Shown here one piece after another: positions 9,310 to 17,576 of a stretch of DNA of 64,000 nt. The notes under the pieces were generated by a model. It saw nothing but the letters and a program-made list of their open reading frames with translations, did no database searches and was not told where the DNA came from. Source of the stretch: Morganella morganii_D (GTDB lineage: Bacteria > Pseudomonadota > Gammaproteobacteria > Enterobacterales > Enterobacteriaceae); NCBI GenBank assembly GCA_044772875.1, contig CP173058.1, positions 3,596,001-3,660,000 on the forward strand. Reading direction: 5' to 3'. The position numbers and the translations under genes are program-made. Each line of letters opens with the position of its first letter. The stretch's first letter is position 1.

Positions 9310-9571
9310 TTTTCTGTCGGATCACTTGCCGGAGGAAGATTATTTGTAACTATCTGAGATTTTATATTAAAAATAGTTGTGTAACAGGTGTGCAAAGCTA
9401 AGATTGACGGTATCATGCTGTGATCTGGCGCACAAATATCTTAACGGTTTCTGCTGAAATCAGTAATACTGAAACCTTCCCCTTTCTTCATCGTTTTATC
9501 CAGAACAATCCCATTCGGGATGATTCTATTTCGAATAGTTTCATAAGTGATAGTTAAGGCCGAAATCAAGA
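9310..9571. promoter_or_regulatory. Divergent promoter region between btsS and the membrane-fusion gene
   Basis: 262 bp without a credible gene. It holds a 13-bp perfect palindrome, CTATTTCGAATAG (9526-9538), 34 bp upstream of the transporter operon start, a plausible operator. I could not assign convincing -35/-10 pairs. Confidence 0.4.
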
Positions 9572-10543
9572 ATGAAAAAAAGAACAATCTATCTGATCCT
9601 GCTGATGCTGGTCTTAATTGCGATGGCCGCACTTTTTCGTGCCCACAACCAGTATCTTTTGTTACAGGGTGAAGTCGATGCACCGGAGGTTATCGTCTCC
9701 TCGAAAGCCAAAGGACGTGTTGTTGAACGCCTGATTGAGCGCGGTGACGACGTTAAACAGGGACAGGCCCTGATTCGCCTGACCAGTCCGGAGCTGGAAG
9801 CACAGGTTGCCTCGCTGGTTGCCGCCCGCGATCAGGCACAGGCTCAGCTAACGGAATCCCTGAACGGCACGCGTGAAGAGAGCGTGCGTAATTATGCCGC
9901 ACAACTGGCGCAGTCTCAGGCTGAAATGGCTAATGCGCAGCGTGACTTTCAGCGGATGAGCAGCATGGCCGGAAAAGGCTATGTGTCAAAAACTGAGCTT
10001 GATCAGTCCCGCCGTGCCCGTGATGTGGCACAACAGCGTGTACTGGCAGCCAAAGCACAGCTCGACCAGGCGAAAAACGGCGACCGCACTGAGCAGCGTC
10101 AGCGTTACGAAGCGGCACTGCGTCAGGCAGAACAGAAACTGGCGGAATTAAAAGTCCAGCAGGATGAACTGACGGTTACCGCGCCGGTGACCGGTGAAAT
10201 CGGACCTATTCCGGCTGAAATCGGTGAACTGTTTAATGCAGGCAGCCCGCTGGTGACGGTTATCCGCCTGCCGGAAGCGTATTTTGTCTATAACCTGCGT
10301 GAGGATATTCTCGCGGATGTGAAAAAAGGCGACAAAATCACTCTGACGGTACCGGCACTGAAACATCAGGAAATAGAGGCTGAAGTCCGCTATATCGCAC
10401 CTATGGGGGATTACGCCACCAAACGCGCCACCCGCGCCACCGGGGATTTTGATCTGAAAACCTTTGAGGTTCGTCTCTATCCGGCACAGCCGGTGGAAGG
10501 ATTAAGACCCGGCATGAGTGCACTGTGGCGCCGGGATAAGTAA
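9572..10543 (+). CDS. HlyD-family membrane-fusion (periplasmic adaptor) protein
   Basis: The protein bridges an inner-membrane exporter to the outer membrane. The 323-residue product has one N-terminal membrane anchor (LILLMLVLIAMAALF, about 8-22), a biotinyl-lipoyl half-motif (VIVSSKAKGRVVERLIERGD), a long alpha-hairpin (about 75-185, rich in Ala, Gln and Arg with heptad character), the second lipoyl half (VTAPVTGEIGPIPAEIGE) and a beta-barrel end. It is the first gene of a three-gene operon with two ABC-2 permeases, starting 9 bp before the next gene. The set resembles the E. coli YhiI and YhhJ proteins, but the ATPase partner is not present. The substrate cannot be told. Confidence 0.88.
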   Translation: MKKRTIYLILLMLVLIAMAALFRAHNQYLLLQGEVDAPEVIVSSKAKGRVVERLIERGDDVKQGQALIRLTSPELEAQVASLVAARDQAQAQLTESLNGTREESVRNYAAQLAQSQAEMANAQRDFQRMSSMAGKGYVSKTELDQSRRARDVAQQRVLAAKAQLDQAKNGDRTEQRQRYEAALRQAEQKLAELKVQQDELTVTAPVTGEIGPIPAEIGELFNAGSPLVTVIRLPEAYFVYNLREDILADVKKGDKITLTVPALKHQEIEAEVRYIAPMGDYATKRATRATGDFDLKTFEVRLYPAQPVEGLRPGMSALWRRDK

Positions 10544-10552
10544 GGTGTCACG

Positions 10553-11695
10553 ATGAGAATACCGGTTATCTGGTACAGCTTTCGCCACGCTTTCACACAG
10601 GAAACCCGGATGGCCATCCGCAGCCCGGTGTTTCACTGGCTGAGCTGGTTATTTCCGCTGATCTTATTCACACTGATCAGCGCGAACTTTTCAGAGGGAA
10701 CACTGCTGAATCTGCCGGTCTCTGCGGTGGATTATGACCACAGCCCGCTGTCACGGACGCTGGTGCGCAATCTGAATGCGGCTTCACACGCCAGTATCAC
10801 GCCGCGGGATGATCCTTCGGCAGCACTGGAGCGGATGGGCAGTGCGGAAGATTATGCGATCCTGATGATCCCGAAACGTTTTGAAAGTGATGTGCTGGCC
10901 GGAAAGCAGCCGACAGTCCGGATGTATTACAACGGGTTATTTTATGCCTCCGGCAGCTATGCGATTCAGGATTTCAGCGGGCTGATAGCAGAACTGAATG
11001 CACAGTACCGCACTGTCCTCGCGTCAGAAACGGGCAAAACGCTGCCGAAACTGGCACAGGTGACGATGTCATACGACAGCCTGTTTAACGCCAGCGGCAG
11101 TTATATTTACTATCAGCAGTTTGCCGCTACCATCCATATGCTTCAGTTATTTGTTGTCACGCTGACTATTTACAGTATGTCGCGCGGTACCATGCTGCTG
11201 ACGCTTAAACCGCTGTTCAGTGGTGTGCTGGGGAAACTGGCACCGTATACTCTGTTTTTTACCGCTCTGCTGATGGTGGAGCTGGCTGCCCTGGTGACGT
11301 TTTCCGGTGCCAAAGTGGCCGGTAATCCGCTGTATATGCTCTTTATCGGCTTCTTTTATGTGATGGCGGCACAGAGTATCGGCCTGCTGCTGTACACCTT
11401 CACCAGCAATGCACTGATGGCTTACAGTATGATTGGTATGCTGGTCAGTATCGCGATGGCGTTCTCCGGCATGGCCGTGCCGGAACTGTCTATGATTCTG
11501 CCGGCCAGAATTATCTCCAATCTTGAACCGCTGACTCACGCACTCAATGCGATGTTTGATATCTTCCTTCGCGAAGTCTCGCTGCCGCATATCCTGTATG
11601 TCTGTGCATTATTGCTGATTTACCCGGTGGCCAATGCCTTTTTTGTCCGTAACCGGTTACCGAAACGGCTGGCATTGCAGGGAGGTGCGGTATGA
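10553..11695 (+). CDS. ABC-2 type permease, first of a pair
   Basis: A 380-residue inner-membrane protein with the ABC-2 membrane 3 layout: one N-terminal helix (WLSWLFPLILFTLISANF), a large periplasmic domain (about 45-190, containing LPVSAVDYDHSPLSRTLVRN), then five or so helices in the C-terminal half. Such subunits pair with a cytoplasmic ATPase and an HlyD-family adaptor to export drugs or other small molecules. Its stop overlaps the start of the next permease (ATGA), so the two are translationally coupled. No ATP-binding subunit is encoded nearby. Confidence 0.85.
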   Translation: MRIPVIWYSFRHAFTQETRMAIRSPVFHWLSWLFPLILFTLISANFSEGTLLNLPVSAVDYDHSPLSRTLVRNLNAASHASITPRDDPSAALERMGSAEDYAILMIPKRFESDVLAGKQPTVRMYYNGLFYASGSYAIQDFSGLIAELNAQYRTVLASETGKTLPKLAQVTMSYDSLFNASGSYIYYQQFAATIHMLQLFVVTLTIYSMSRGTMLLTLKPLFSGVLGKLAPYTLFFTALLMVELAALVTFSGAKVAGNPLYMLFIGFFYVMAAQSIGLLLYTFTSNALMAYSMIGMLVSIAMAFSGMAVPELSMILPARIISNLEPLTHALNAMFDIFLREVSLPHILYVCALLLIYPVANAFFVRNRLPKRLALQGGAV

Positions 11696-12855
11696 AACTC
11701 TATTTTCAGACGTTCCTGAAAGTGCTGCTGGGTATGCTGGCAAAACCGATGTGGATGCTGCTGGTGGTTTCACTGTGTGTGATGAGCCTGGTGTATGTCC
11801 GGCCGGTTTTGTGGGATCTGCCTGTCGCTGTGATTGACCAGGATCACTCCGCAGCCAGCCGCTCACTGATCCGGCAGCTGGATGCAACCGCCAAAGTGGA
11901 GCTGCACGGTTATGACAACCTGGAGACGGCACGGCGCGATATGATTATGCGCGAGTTATTCGCCATCATTATTATTCCGACGGATTTTGAGCGAAATATT
12001 CTCCAGGGTAAAAATATCACTGTCCCGGTATTCGGGGATGCGACGAACCGTCTCGCCAGCGGGCAGATCCAGCAGGAGCTGAGTAAGGCATATCAGGAAT
12101 TACTGGCAGGTTATAACACCCGTATTTTGCAGGATGCGGGCTATACACCGGAACAGGCATCACTGATTATTTCACCGATACAGTCAGAAACGGTGGCCAT
12201 GTATAACCCGGGTGTCAGCTTTGCGGCGATTGTGTTTCCCGGTCTGCTGGTCATGTTATTACAGCACTCCCTGCTGATAGCCTGTGTCCGTGTCAGTATC
12301 GCGGTGCGCAGCACGCCGAAAGGTAAACCGCCGCTGGCGGTCTACCTGGGGGCACTGAGTGCGCTGCTGCCTATCTGGCTGTTTCTCTCGACGGTCTTCT
12401 TTGCCCTGTGGCCGTGGGTGCTGGGATACCGCCAGGAAGCACCGATGTACGAACTATGGCTGCTGACATTCCCGTTCCTGCTTGGAGTACTGGGGCTGGG
12501 CAAACTGGTTACCGAATGTCTGCGCAGTGTGGAGATGATTTACCTGACACTGGCCTTTGTTACCACACCGGTCTTTTATATGTCGGGCACTATCTGGCCG
12601 TTACAGGCCATGCCGGACTGGGTGCGGTTTATTGCTTCCGCACTGCCGTCCACCTGGGCGACCAAAGCGATTGCAGGTATCAACCAGATGGATTTACCGT
12701 TCAGCAGTGTGCAGAACGATATTATTATGATGCTGGTTCTCGGGATTATTTATACCCTTCTCGGTGTGTTTATCGGCATGCTACGGGACGGCGAATTACG
12801 GCGCATAACACATTCTCTGCGGCGGTTATTCCGGCGAAAAAACAGAGCCCGTTAA
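11692..12855 (+). CDS. ABC-2 type permease, second of a pair
   Basis: A 387-residue paralogue of the preceding permease with the same plan: N-terminal helix (PMWMLLVVSLCVMSLVYV), a periplasmic domain containing LPVAVIDQDHSAASRSLIRQ, and a multi-helix C-terminal half ending in a basic tail (RRLFRRKNRAR). The two permeases probably form the heterodimeric membrane part of one exporter. It overlaps the upstream gene by four bases and is followed by an intrinsic terminator, which closes the operon. Confidence 0.85.
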   Translation: MKLYFQTFLKVLLGMLAKPMWMLLVVSLCVMSLVYVRPVLWDLPVAVIDQDHSAASRSLIRQLDATAKVELHGYDNLETARRDMIMRELFAIIIIPTDFERNILQGKNITVPVFGDATNRLASGQIQQELSKAYQELLAGYNTRILQDAGYTPEQASLIISPIQSETVAMYNPGVSFAAIVFPGLLVMLLQHSLLIACVRVSIAVRSTPKGKPPLAVYLGALSALLPIWLFLSTVFFALWPWVLGYRQEAPMYELWLLTFPFLLGVLGLGKLVTECLRSVEMIYLTLAFVTTPVFYMSGTIWPLQAMPDWVRFIASALPSTWATKAIAGINQMDLPFSSVQNDIIMMLVLGIIYTLLGVFIGMLRDGELRRITHSLRRLFRRKNRAR

Positions 12856-12863
12856 AATAAATG

Positions 12864-12892
12864 AAATCCCGTGTCTGACACGGGATTTTTTT
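12864..12892 (+). terminator. Intrinsic terminator of the transporter operon
   Basis: AAATCCCGTGT (12864-12874) pairs with ACACGGGATTT (12878-12888) around a three-base loop, followed by a T-run. It starts nine bases after the last permease stop. Confidence 0.88.
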
Positions 12893-13000
12893 GTCCTGTA
12901 TTCAGCCTGTTGCAGGCGTTCTTTTTTGCCGGAAGCGGAGCGTTTTTTCGTCACCGGCCGGTAAAAACGGACGCGCTGATATCGTGCCCGTTTTATCCTG

Positions 13001-13459
13001 TTATTCAATACCGGCGATCAGGGATATTTCCATGCAGGCACCAAACGGCAGTTGTGCCACGGTGAGTGCATTGCGGCTGTGATAGCCTTTCTCACCGAAA
13101 ACATCATGAAAAACCTGTGAGCAGGCATTTGCCACCACATGCGGATCAGTAAAATCCTGAGTGCCGTTAATCATGCAGTTCAGATTGATGATCTTTTTGA
13201 TCTTATTCAGGTCACCCACGGCATCCTGCAATGTACCGAGCAGATTAATGGCCAGCTGACGGGCAATTTTCTCACCCTGGCCAATAGTCAGATCTGCGCC
13301 GAATTTACCGGTATTCAGCTGTTCACCGGTCTTTGATAAATGGCCGGAGAGTGTAATGGTGTTGTCAAAAATCACATACGGCTGAAACTTTGCATCCGGT
13401 ATAACAACCGGCGGCAGTTTAATATCCAGTGCTTTTAAACGGGCATAAACATCAGTCAT
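13001..13459 (-). CDS. RidA/YjgF-family protein, third gene of the ubiUV operon
   Basis: A 152-residue member of the RidA (YjgF/YER057c) superfamily, longer than RidA itself. It has LPPVVIPDAKFQPYVIFDN at the start, the LSGHLSK strand and a C terminus with NALTVAQLPFGACMEISLIA. The arginine that binds the substrate carboxylate in true RidA (in the ARSCVEVARLP motif) is replaced here by an asparagine context (SRNALTVAQLP), so imine deaminase activity is uncertain. I take the ATG at 13459, about 8 bp after AAGGAA; an ATG two codons earlier (13465) sits too close to it. It begins 15 bp after the ubiV stop and is probably co-transcribed with ubiUV. Confidence 0.82.
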   Translation of the reverse strand: MTDVYARLKALDIKLPPVVIPDAKFQPYVIFDNTITLSGHLSKTGEQLNTGKFGADLTIGQGEKIARQLAINLLGTLQDAVGDLNKIKKIINLNCMINGTQDFTDPHVVANACSQVFHDVFGEKGYHSRNALTVAQLPFGACMEISLIAGIE

Positions 13460-13474
13460 CGTCATTTCCTTCCG

Positions 13475-14353
13475 TTATTCCACCAGTTCCAGGCCCGCCA
13501 CTTTACGCCAGTAACCGTTGCAGTTTTGTACCTGTGCCAGATCCAGCGGCTGTGCGCCGGTTTCATTTTGGCGGAAATGGTCAATGACCGCCAGGTCTTC
13601 CGGGGCATCCGGGGAGATCCGCACAATATCAACTAATCCCTGCATGGAACGCAGATCATTGCCGAGGTTATAGCAGTAACCGCTCTGGGTCTGGATCCCG
13701 TTAAGGACAAAGACCTGCTGGTTTTCCTGTGAGAGTACTTTTCGTCCCTGAGGATAATTGATACAGCAGGTTTCGCAGTCATCTTTGGCGCGGTTTTCCG
13801 AACGGGCAGTGAAGCAGCGGGCGGAGTAGGCCAGCGGCAGGTGGCCGTAGCTCATCACTTCCACTTCAAATTTATCGCGGATCCCCAGCTCTTCACACTG
13901 TTTCAGCAGATTGATCAGCCAGTCACGGGACAGTTCCACCGGCATGCACCAGCGTGTCATACCCTGCTTTTGCAGGATTTTCAGCGCCGGGGCGTTATAA
14001 CAGTTCAGGCCGTGTCCGGCAACGAACGGCAGCCCGCGATCATACAGCATATTAATGACACCGAAATCATGTGCTTCGACCATAAATTCGCCGTTATCGA
14101 CCAGTTTAGCGATCTCTTTCAGCTCGGACGGTGCCTGTAACAGCGCCAGTGTGGAGATAACCACCTGTTTGCCGCTTTTGGCAACCGTTTTGGCGAAGTT
14201 TATCCAGTCATCCGGCTTCATTTCCCGGCGCTTGCTGCACACGGTTTCGCCGAGATAAATAATGTCCGCACTGCATTGCACAGCCTGCTGATAAAATTGT
14301 TCCAGTGTTGCTTTCGGCCAGTAATAGAGGACTGAACCTAATGAAAATTGCAT
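13475..14353 (-). CDS. ubiV: O2-independent ubiquinone hydroxylation protein UbiV
   Basis: A U32-peptidase-family protein that, with UbiU and UbiT, supports ubiquinone synthesis without oxygen in E. coli. UbiV binds a [4Fe-4S] cluster through four cysteines; the product has matching cysteines (GLNCYNA, ARCFTAR, KDDCETCCINYP). Starting at the ATG at 14353 gives 292 residues beginning MQFSLGSVLYYWPKATLEQF, the usual length; a longer frame upstream has no homologous extension. It follows ubiU by 14 bp on the same strand. Confidence 0.93.
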   Translation of the reverse strand: MQFSLGSVLYYWPKATLEQFYQQAVQCSADIIYLGETVCSKRREMKPDDWINFAKTVAKSGKQVVISTLALLQAPSELKEIAKLVDNGEFMVEAHDFGVINMLYDRGLPFVAGHGLNCYNAPALKILQKQGMTRWCMPVELSRDWLINLLKQCEELGIRDKFEVEVMSYGHLPLAYSARCFTARSENRAKDDCETCCINYPQGRKVLSQENQQVFVLNGIQTQSGYCYNLGNDLRSMQGLVDIVRISPDAPEDLAVIDHFRQNETGAQPLDLAQVQNCNGYWRKVAGLELVE

Positions 14354-14367
14354 CGTTTTTCTCTCCG

Positions 14368-15363
14368 TTACTGCCATTTGCGGTGATAAGCACCCAGTGT
14401 GGTCTGGCGTCCTTCTGACATACCGCCGAGGGTCTCCATCCACGCGGCATCCGGCGCATAGTTATCCGGATCAGCTTTACAGCGGTCAATAGCCTGACGC
14501 CACACTTTGGCCACATCGGTCACATAGGCCGGGCTGCGCTGGCGGCCTTCAATTTTCACTGAGGCGATATTGGCCGCCATCAGTTCCGGCAGCAGCTCCA
14601 GCGTATTAAGACTGACAGGCTCTTCCAGTGCATGGTAAGGCTTACTGTCCACGCAGTAGCGGCCTTTGCAGAGTGTCGGGTAGCCGGCATTCTCATCCGT
14701 ACCGTAGCGGTCAATCAGCACATCATTCAGGCGTGATTCCAGCCCCTGCGGGGTTTCCTGCCAGCGGACAAACCGTGCCGGTGAGCAGGCACCGACCGTG
14801 TTCGGAGATTCCCCGGTCAGATAAGAGGAGAGGTAGCAGCGGCCTTCCGCCATAATACACAGGCTGCCGAAAGCAAAGACTTCCAGCGGCACCGGACTGG
14901 TGCGCGCCAGCTGTTTTACCTGATGGATAGAGAGCACACGCGGCAGCACAATACGGTGTACATCAAAATTGCGCTGATAGAAACGGATAGCTTCGGTATT
15001 GGTGGCGGATGCCTGCACAGAGACATGCCGCTCAATATGCGGATAGCGCTCTGCCGCATATTCCAGCATGGCGATATCCGCGAGGATCAGGGCATCCGCT
15101 CCCAGTTGTGCGGCCATATCCACCGCCCGCTGCCAGCGGCTGAAACCGTCCGGATGGGCAAAGGTGTTAATGGCAATATGCAGATGACGCCGGTGACTGC
15201 GGACATAATCCACCGCCTCGGCGAGTTTCTTTTCAGTAAAATTCAGACCGGCGAAGTGACGGGCATTAGTATCATCTTTCAGGCCGATATAAACCGCATC
15301 AGCGCCATTATCGATGGCGGCTTTCAGTGCGGGTAAATTACCGGCAGGACACAATAGTTCCAT
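14368..15363 (-). CDS. ubiU: O2-independent ubiquinone hydroxylation protein UbiU
   Basis: Partner of UbiV in anaerobic ubiquinone hydroxylation; also a U32-family protein with a cysteine-coordinated Fe-S cluster. From the ATG at 15363 the product has 331 residues, the same as E. coli YhbU, and begins MELLCPAGNLPALKAAIDNG. Family features include GADAVYIGLKD, ADIAMLEYAAERYP, and cysteines in GSLCIMAEGRCYLSSY, GACSPA and TLCKGRYCVDSK. A 76-codon upstream extension has no homology. It is the first gene of ubiU-ubiV-RidA-like and is divergent from ubiT. Confidence 0.94.
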   Translation of the reverse strand: MELLCPAGNLPALKAAIDNGADAVYIGLKDDTNARHFAGLNFTEKKLAEAVDYVRSHRRHLHIAINTFAHPDGFSRWQRAVDMAAQLGADALILADIAMLEYAAERYPHIERHVSVQASATNTEAIRFYQRNFDVHRIVLPRVLSIHQVKQLARTSPVPLEVFAFGSLCIMAEGRCYLSSYLTGESPNTVGACSPARFVRWQETPQGLESRLNDVLIDRYGTDENAGYPTLCKGRYCVDSKPYHALEEPVSLNTLELLPELMAANIASVKIEGRQRSPAYVTDVAKVWRQAIDRCKADPDNYAPDAAWMETLGGMSEGRQTTLGAYHRKWQ

Positions 15364-15626
15364 GGTGAGACTCTCAGACTGAATAATAAAAATGATCGGA
15401 AATTGTAAATGGCAGGCTAAAAAAGGTATTGACCTGAGGCAGGTTAGTGAACATTTGCGGCAAAAAATCACAGGGTTTGCGGATATAAAAGCGGGATGTT
15501 CTCTGCGGCGGGGCAGAAATCGGGTATATAATAGAAACAATGACACGAAAAATTGACCGGAATCCTGAGTTATTTCCGCAGATTCTGGCACAATGACGCA
15601 GTAATTCAGATTAAGGAGTCAGTACG
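15364..15626. promoter_or_regulatory. Divergent ubiU/ubiT promoter region
   Basis: 263 bp between ubiU and ubiT. E. coli ubiT is controlled partly by FNR, so I searched for a TTGAT-N4-ATCAA-like site; none was convincing. TATATAATA (15524-15532) may be a -10 element for ubiT. No gene is seen. Confidence 0.4.
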
Positions 15627-16148
15627 GTGCTTGCCAAAATTCGTTCCTCGCTCGTACACAACGGGCCGGCGTTATTGCGGTTTCCGCTGAAATTAACGCC
15701 GTTTACCCTGCAAAAACAGGTTCTTCAGCAGGTTCTGGCGCGTCAGTTTGAAGAGGCGCTGACAGAAGGTGATCTCGATTTTCTGGAAAATAAGTGGCTG
15801 AAAGTGGAAGTCCGTGACCTGGCGCTTCACTGGTATATCAGTAACCGCGACGGCCGCCTGGTGGTCAGTGCGGATGAACAGGAAGATGTCAGTTTCAGCG
15901 GTAATGCCAATGATCTGGTACTGATTGCCGCCCGCAAAGAGGATCCGGATACCCTGTTCTTCCGGCGTCGTCTGCGCATCGAAGGGGATACTGAACTGGG
16001 CCTGTATGTCAAAAACCTGATGGACTCGATTGACCTCGACGGTATGCCGGCACTGTTGCGCAGTGCATTAATGCAGCTGGCTGACTTTATTCAGGCCGGG
16101 ATGGCGGAGGACGGAGATAAATCACACACAGTGGTGACCTCATGCTGA
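15627..16148 (+). CDS. ubiT: Anaerobic ubiquinone accessory factor UbiT (SCP2 domain)
   Basis: UbiT is a lipid-binding SCP2-type protein needed, with UbiU and UbiV, for ubiquinone synthesis under anaerobiosis. The 173-residue product has the SCP2 fold region (about 40-140, LKVEVRDLALHWYISNRDGR ... DTLFFRRRLRIEGDTELGLY). The start is a GTG (MLAKIRSSLV) preceded by AAGGAG at 15614-15619, a strong ribosome binding site. It overlaps yhbS by seven bases, indicating coupled translation. Confidence 0.93.
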   Translation: MLAKIRSSLVHNGPALLRFPLKLTPFTLQKQVLQQVLARQFEEALTEGDLDFLENKWLKVEVRDLALHWYISNRDGRLVVSADEQEDVSFSGNANDLVLIAARKEDPDTLFFRRRLRIEGDTELGLYVKNLMDSIDLDGMPALLRSALMQLADFIQAGMAEDGDKSHTVVTSC

Positions 16149-16648
16149 TCCGCACAGAAATTCCGGTTGATGCCGCAGGTATTGATACCCTGCTGCGCAG
16201 CGCATTCGGACGTGATAATGAAGCCGATCTTCTGCATGTCCTGCGGGAAGACGGGTTGCTGACCTTAGGTGTGGTTGCCACCGATGATGAAGGACAGGTG
16301 GTCGGTTATGCCGGTTTCACGCCAGTGGATGTGGAAGGTGAAGATTGTCAGTGGGTCGGGCTGGCACCGCTGGCGGTGGCTGAGGCTTACCGTGGTCAGG
16401 GTATTGCGAAGCAGATAGTTTATGAAGGGCTGGACAGCCTCAATGAGTTTGGTTACGGCGCGGTTGTCGTGCTGGGGGATCCTGAGATCTACGGCAAATG
16501 GGGTTTTAAACCGGCAGCAGAGTTTGATTTGCACTGTAAATGGCCGGATACCGCACCGTATTTCCTGATCTATCCGCTGGAAAATGATGCCGCAGACCGT
16601 TATCACGGGCTGGTTAATTTCTCGCATCATTTTGACAGCTGTGAATAA
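16142..16648 (+). CDS. yhbS: GNAT-family N-acetyltransferase YhbS
   Basis: A 168-residue GNAT-fold protein matching YhbS. Acetyl-CoA-binding motif A is visible as LAVAEAYRGQGIAKQIVYEG (about 79-98), preceded by the beta strands GVVATDDEGQVVGYAGFTPV. The acceptor substrate is not known with confidence. Its ATG lies inside the end of ubiT. Its 3' end overlaps the convergent yhbQ by 22 bp, and its terminator lies inside yhbQ. Confidence 0.92.
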   Translation: MLIRTEIPVDAAGIDTLLRSAFGRDNEADLLHVLREDGLLTLGVVATDDEGQVVGYAGFTPVDVEGEDCQWVGLAPLAVAEAYRGQGIAKQIVYEGLDSLNEFGYGAVVVLGDPEIYGKWGFKPAAEFDLHCKWPDTAPYFLIYPLENDAADRYHGLVNFSHHFDSCE

Positions 16649-16947
16649 TCACCGCCGTTAAGGTATGTTGTTAAATCGGAAGGCTGGTCACTGACCAGCT
16701 TTTCTTTTTTCTTTTTTGTCAGTTGCTTAACACGATATTCTTCTTTTGACGCGATTGAGCGATCCGCCAGTGCAACCTGATACACTACGCTCAGTCCCGT
16801 TTTCCCCCGCAGATATTTTGCCCCTTTCCCGGACTGATGTGTCGAAACACGTTGTGTGACATCACGGGTGATCCCTGTGTAAAGATATCCGGATTCTGTT
16901 CTGATTATGTAAAGAAACCACGTGTTTTTATCTGAAGTTGTCGTCAT
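16627..16947 (-). CDS. yhbQ: GIY-YIG nuclease-superfamily protein YhbQ
   Basis: A 106-residue single-domain GIY-YIG protein. The motif appears as WFLYIIRTESGYLYTGITRD, with the conserved arginine region RVSTHQSGKGAKYLRG and the later EYRVKQLTKKKKEKL. E. coli YhbQ has DNA endonuclease activity in vitro, and its cellular role is unclear. The last codons overlap the end of yhbS, and the coding strand for the lysine-rich C terminus contains the yhbS terminator on the opposite strand. Confidence 0.9.
   Translation of the reverse strand: MTTTSDKNTWFLYIIRTESGYLYTGITRDVTQRVSTHQSGKGAKYLRGKTGLSVVYQVALADRSIASKEEYRVKQLTKKKKEKLVSDQPSDLTTYLNGGDYSQLSK
16683..16713 (+). terminator. Intrinsic terminator of yhbS inside yhbQ
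   Basis: GCTGGTC (16683-16689) pairs with GACCAGC (16693-16699) around ACT, followed by TTTTCTTTTTTC. It is a good terminator for ubiT-yhbS on the plus strand while encoding part of YhbQ on the minus strand. Confidence 0.8.
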
Positions 16948-17221
16948 TTTTGTTTAATCGTGCCTTTTTATGTTTATATGAAAGGCGAATATTTTGTTGA
17001 TTTTAGTCGGGTAATAGTCACGCAAGTAATTAATTAATCAGTAGTATTTTACATGATAGTTCTTTCCGGTGATTAATTAAAATCTTTATTATCAAAATAA
17101 TTGAATAAGCATGGCAAAAATAGCTAATTTTCTTTTCGCCGGAAAGCGCATAGTATGACTCACATCACAAAGAGAGACAAAAACGTCTCATGATACTAAC
17201 GATATTCTGAGGAATAAAATT

Positions 17222-17473
17222 ATGAAAATTTCTGCAATCATCCCTGCTGTTTTAGCGTTAAGTGCTGTTTCATTTGGTTCTTTTGCTGCAACTGAAGTTC
17301 AGCACAGCACTCAGACACCAGTTGGTGTTGTTTCTGTCAGTGATATTGATACCCTGGCTGATGTGACTGCTGCTTTATCCAAAAAAGCTGATGAAGCTGG
17401 TGCAACTTCTTTCCGTATCATCTCCGCAGGTGGCGAAAACCTGATGGGCGGTACAGCGGAAATCTATAAATAA
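17222..17473 (+). CDS. Small secreted YdgH/BhsA/McbA-like (DUF1471) protein
   Basis: An 83-residue protein with a clear signal peptide (MKISAIIPAVLALSAVSFGSFA, cleavage likely before ATEV) followed by the DUF1471 fold: a VGVVSVSDIDTLADVTAALSKK segment with a short helix, then the beta hairpin FRIISAGGENLMGGTAEIYK. Family members such as BhsA and McbA in E. coli are periplasmic or surface stress proteins affecting biofilm and envelope permeability. The leader (16948-17221) is AT-rich and carries the hairpin GAGAC/GTCTC at 17174-17190 between the likely promoter and the start. Confidence 0.88.
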   Translation: MKISAIIPAVLALSAVSFGSFAATEVQHSTQTPVGVVSVSDIDTLADVTAALSKKADEAGATSFRIISAGGENLMGGTAEIYK

Positions 17474-17576
17474 TCTCTGAGATTTACCATACAATACAGC
17501 CCGTCTGACGGGACTGTCTGAACCAGCACCGGATGATATACTCTGTCAGCCGGTGTGGTTTTATTGGGGGTACTGT

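Noticed and set aside
9441..9683. 80-codon minus-strand frame over the transporter promoter
   Set aside because: It overlaps the start of the membrane-fusion gene and the palindrome; no features of a real gene.
12826..13008. 60-codon minus-strand basic frame after the RidA-like gene
   Set aside because: It runs through the transporter terminator hairpin, has no ribosome binding site and no family similarity.
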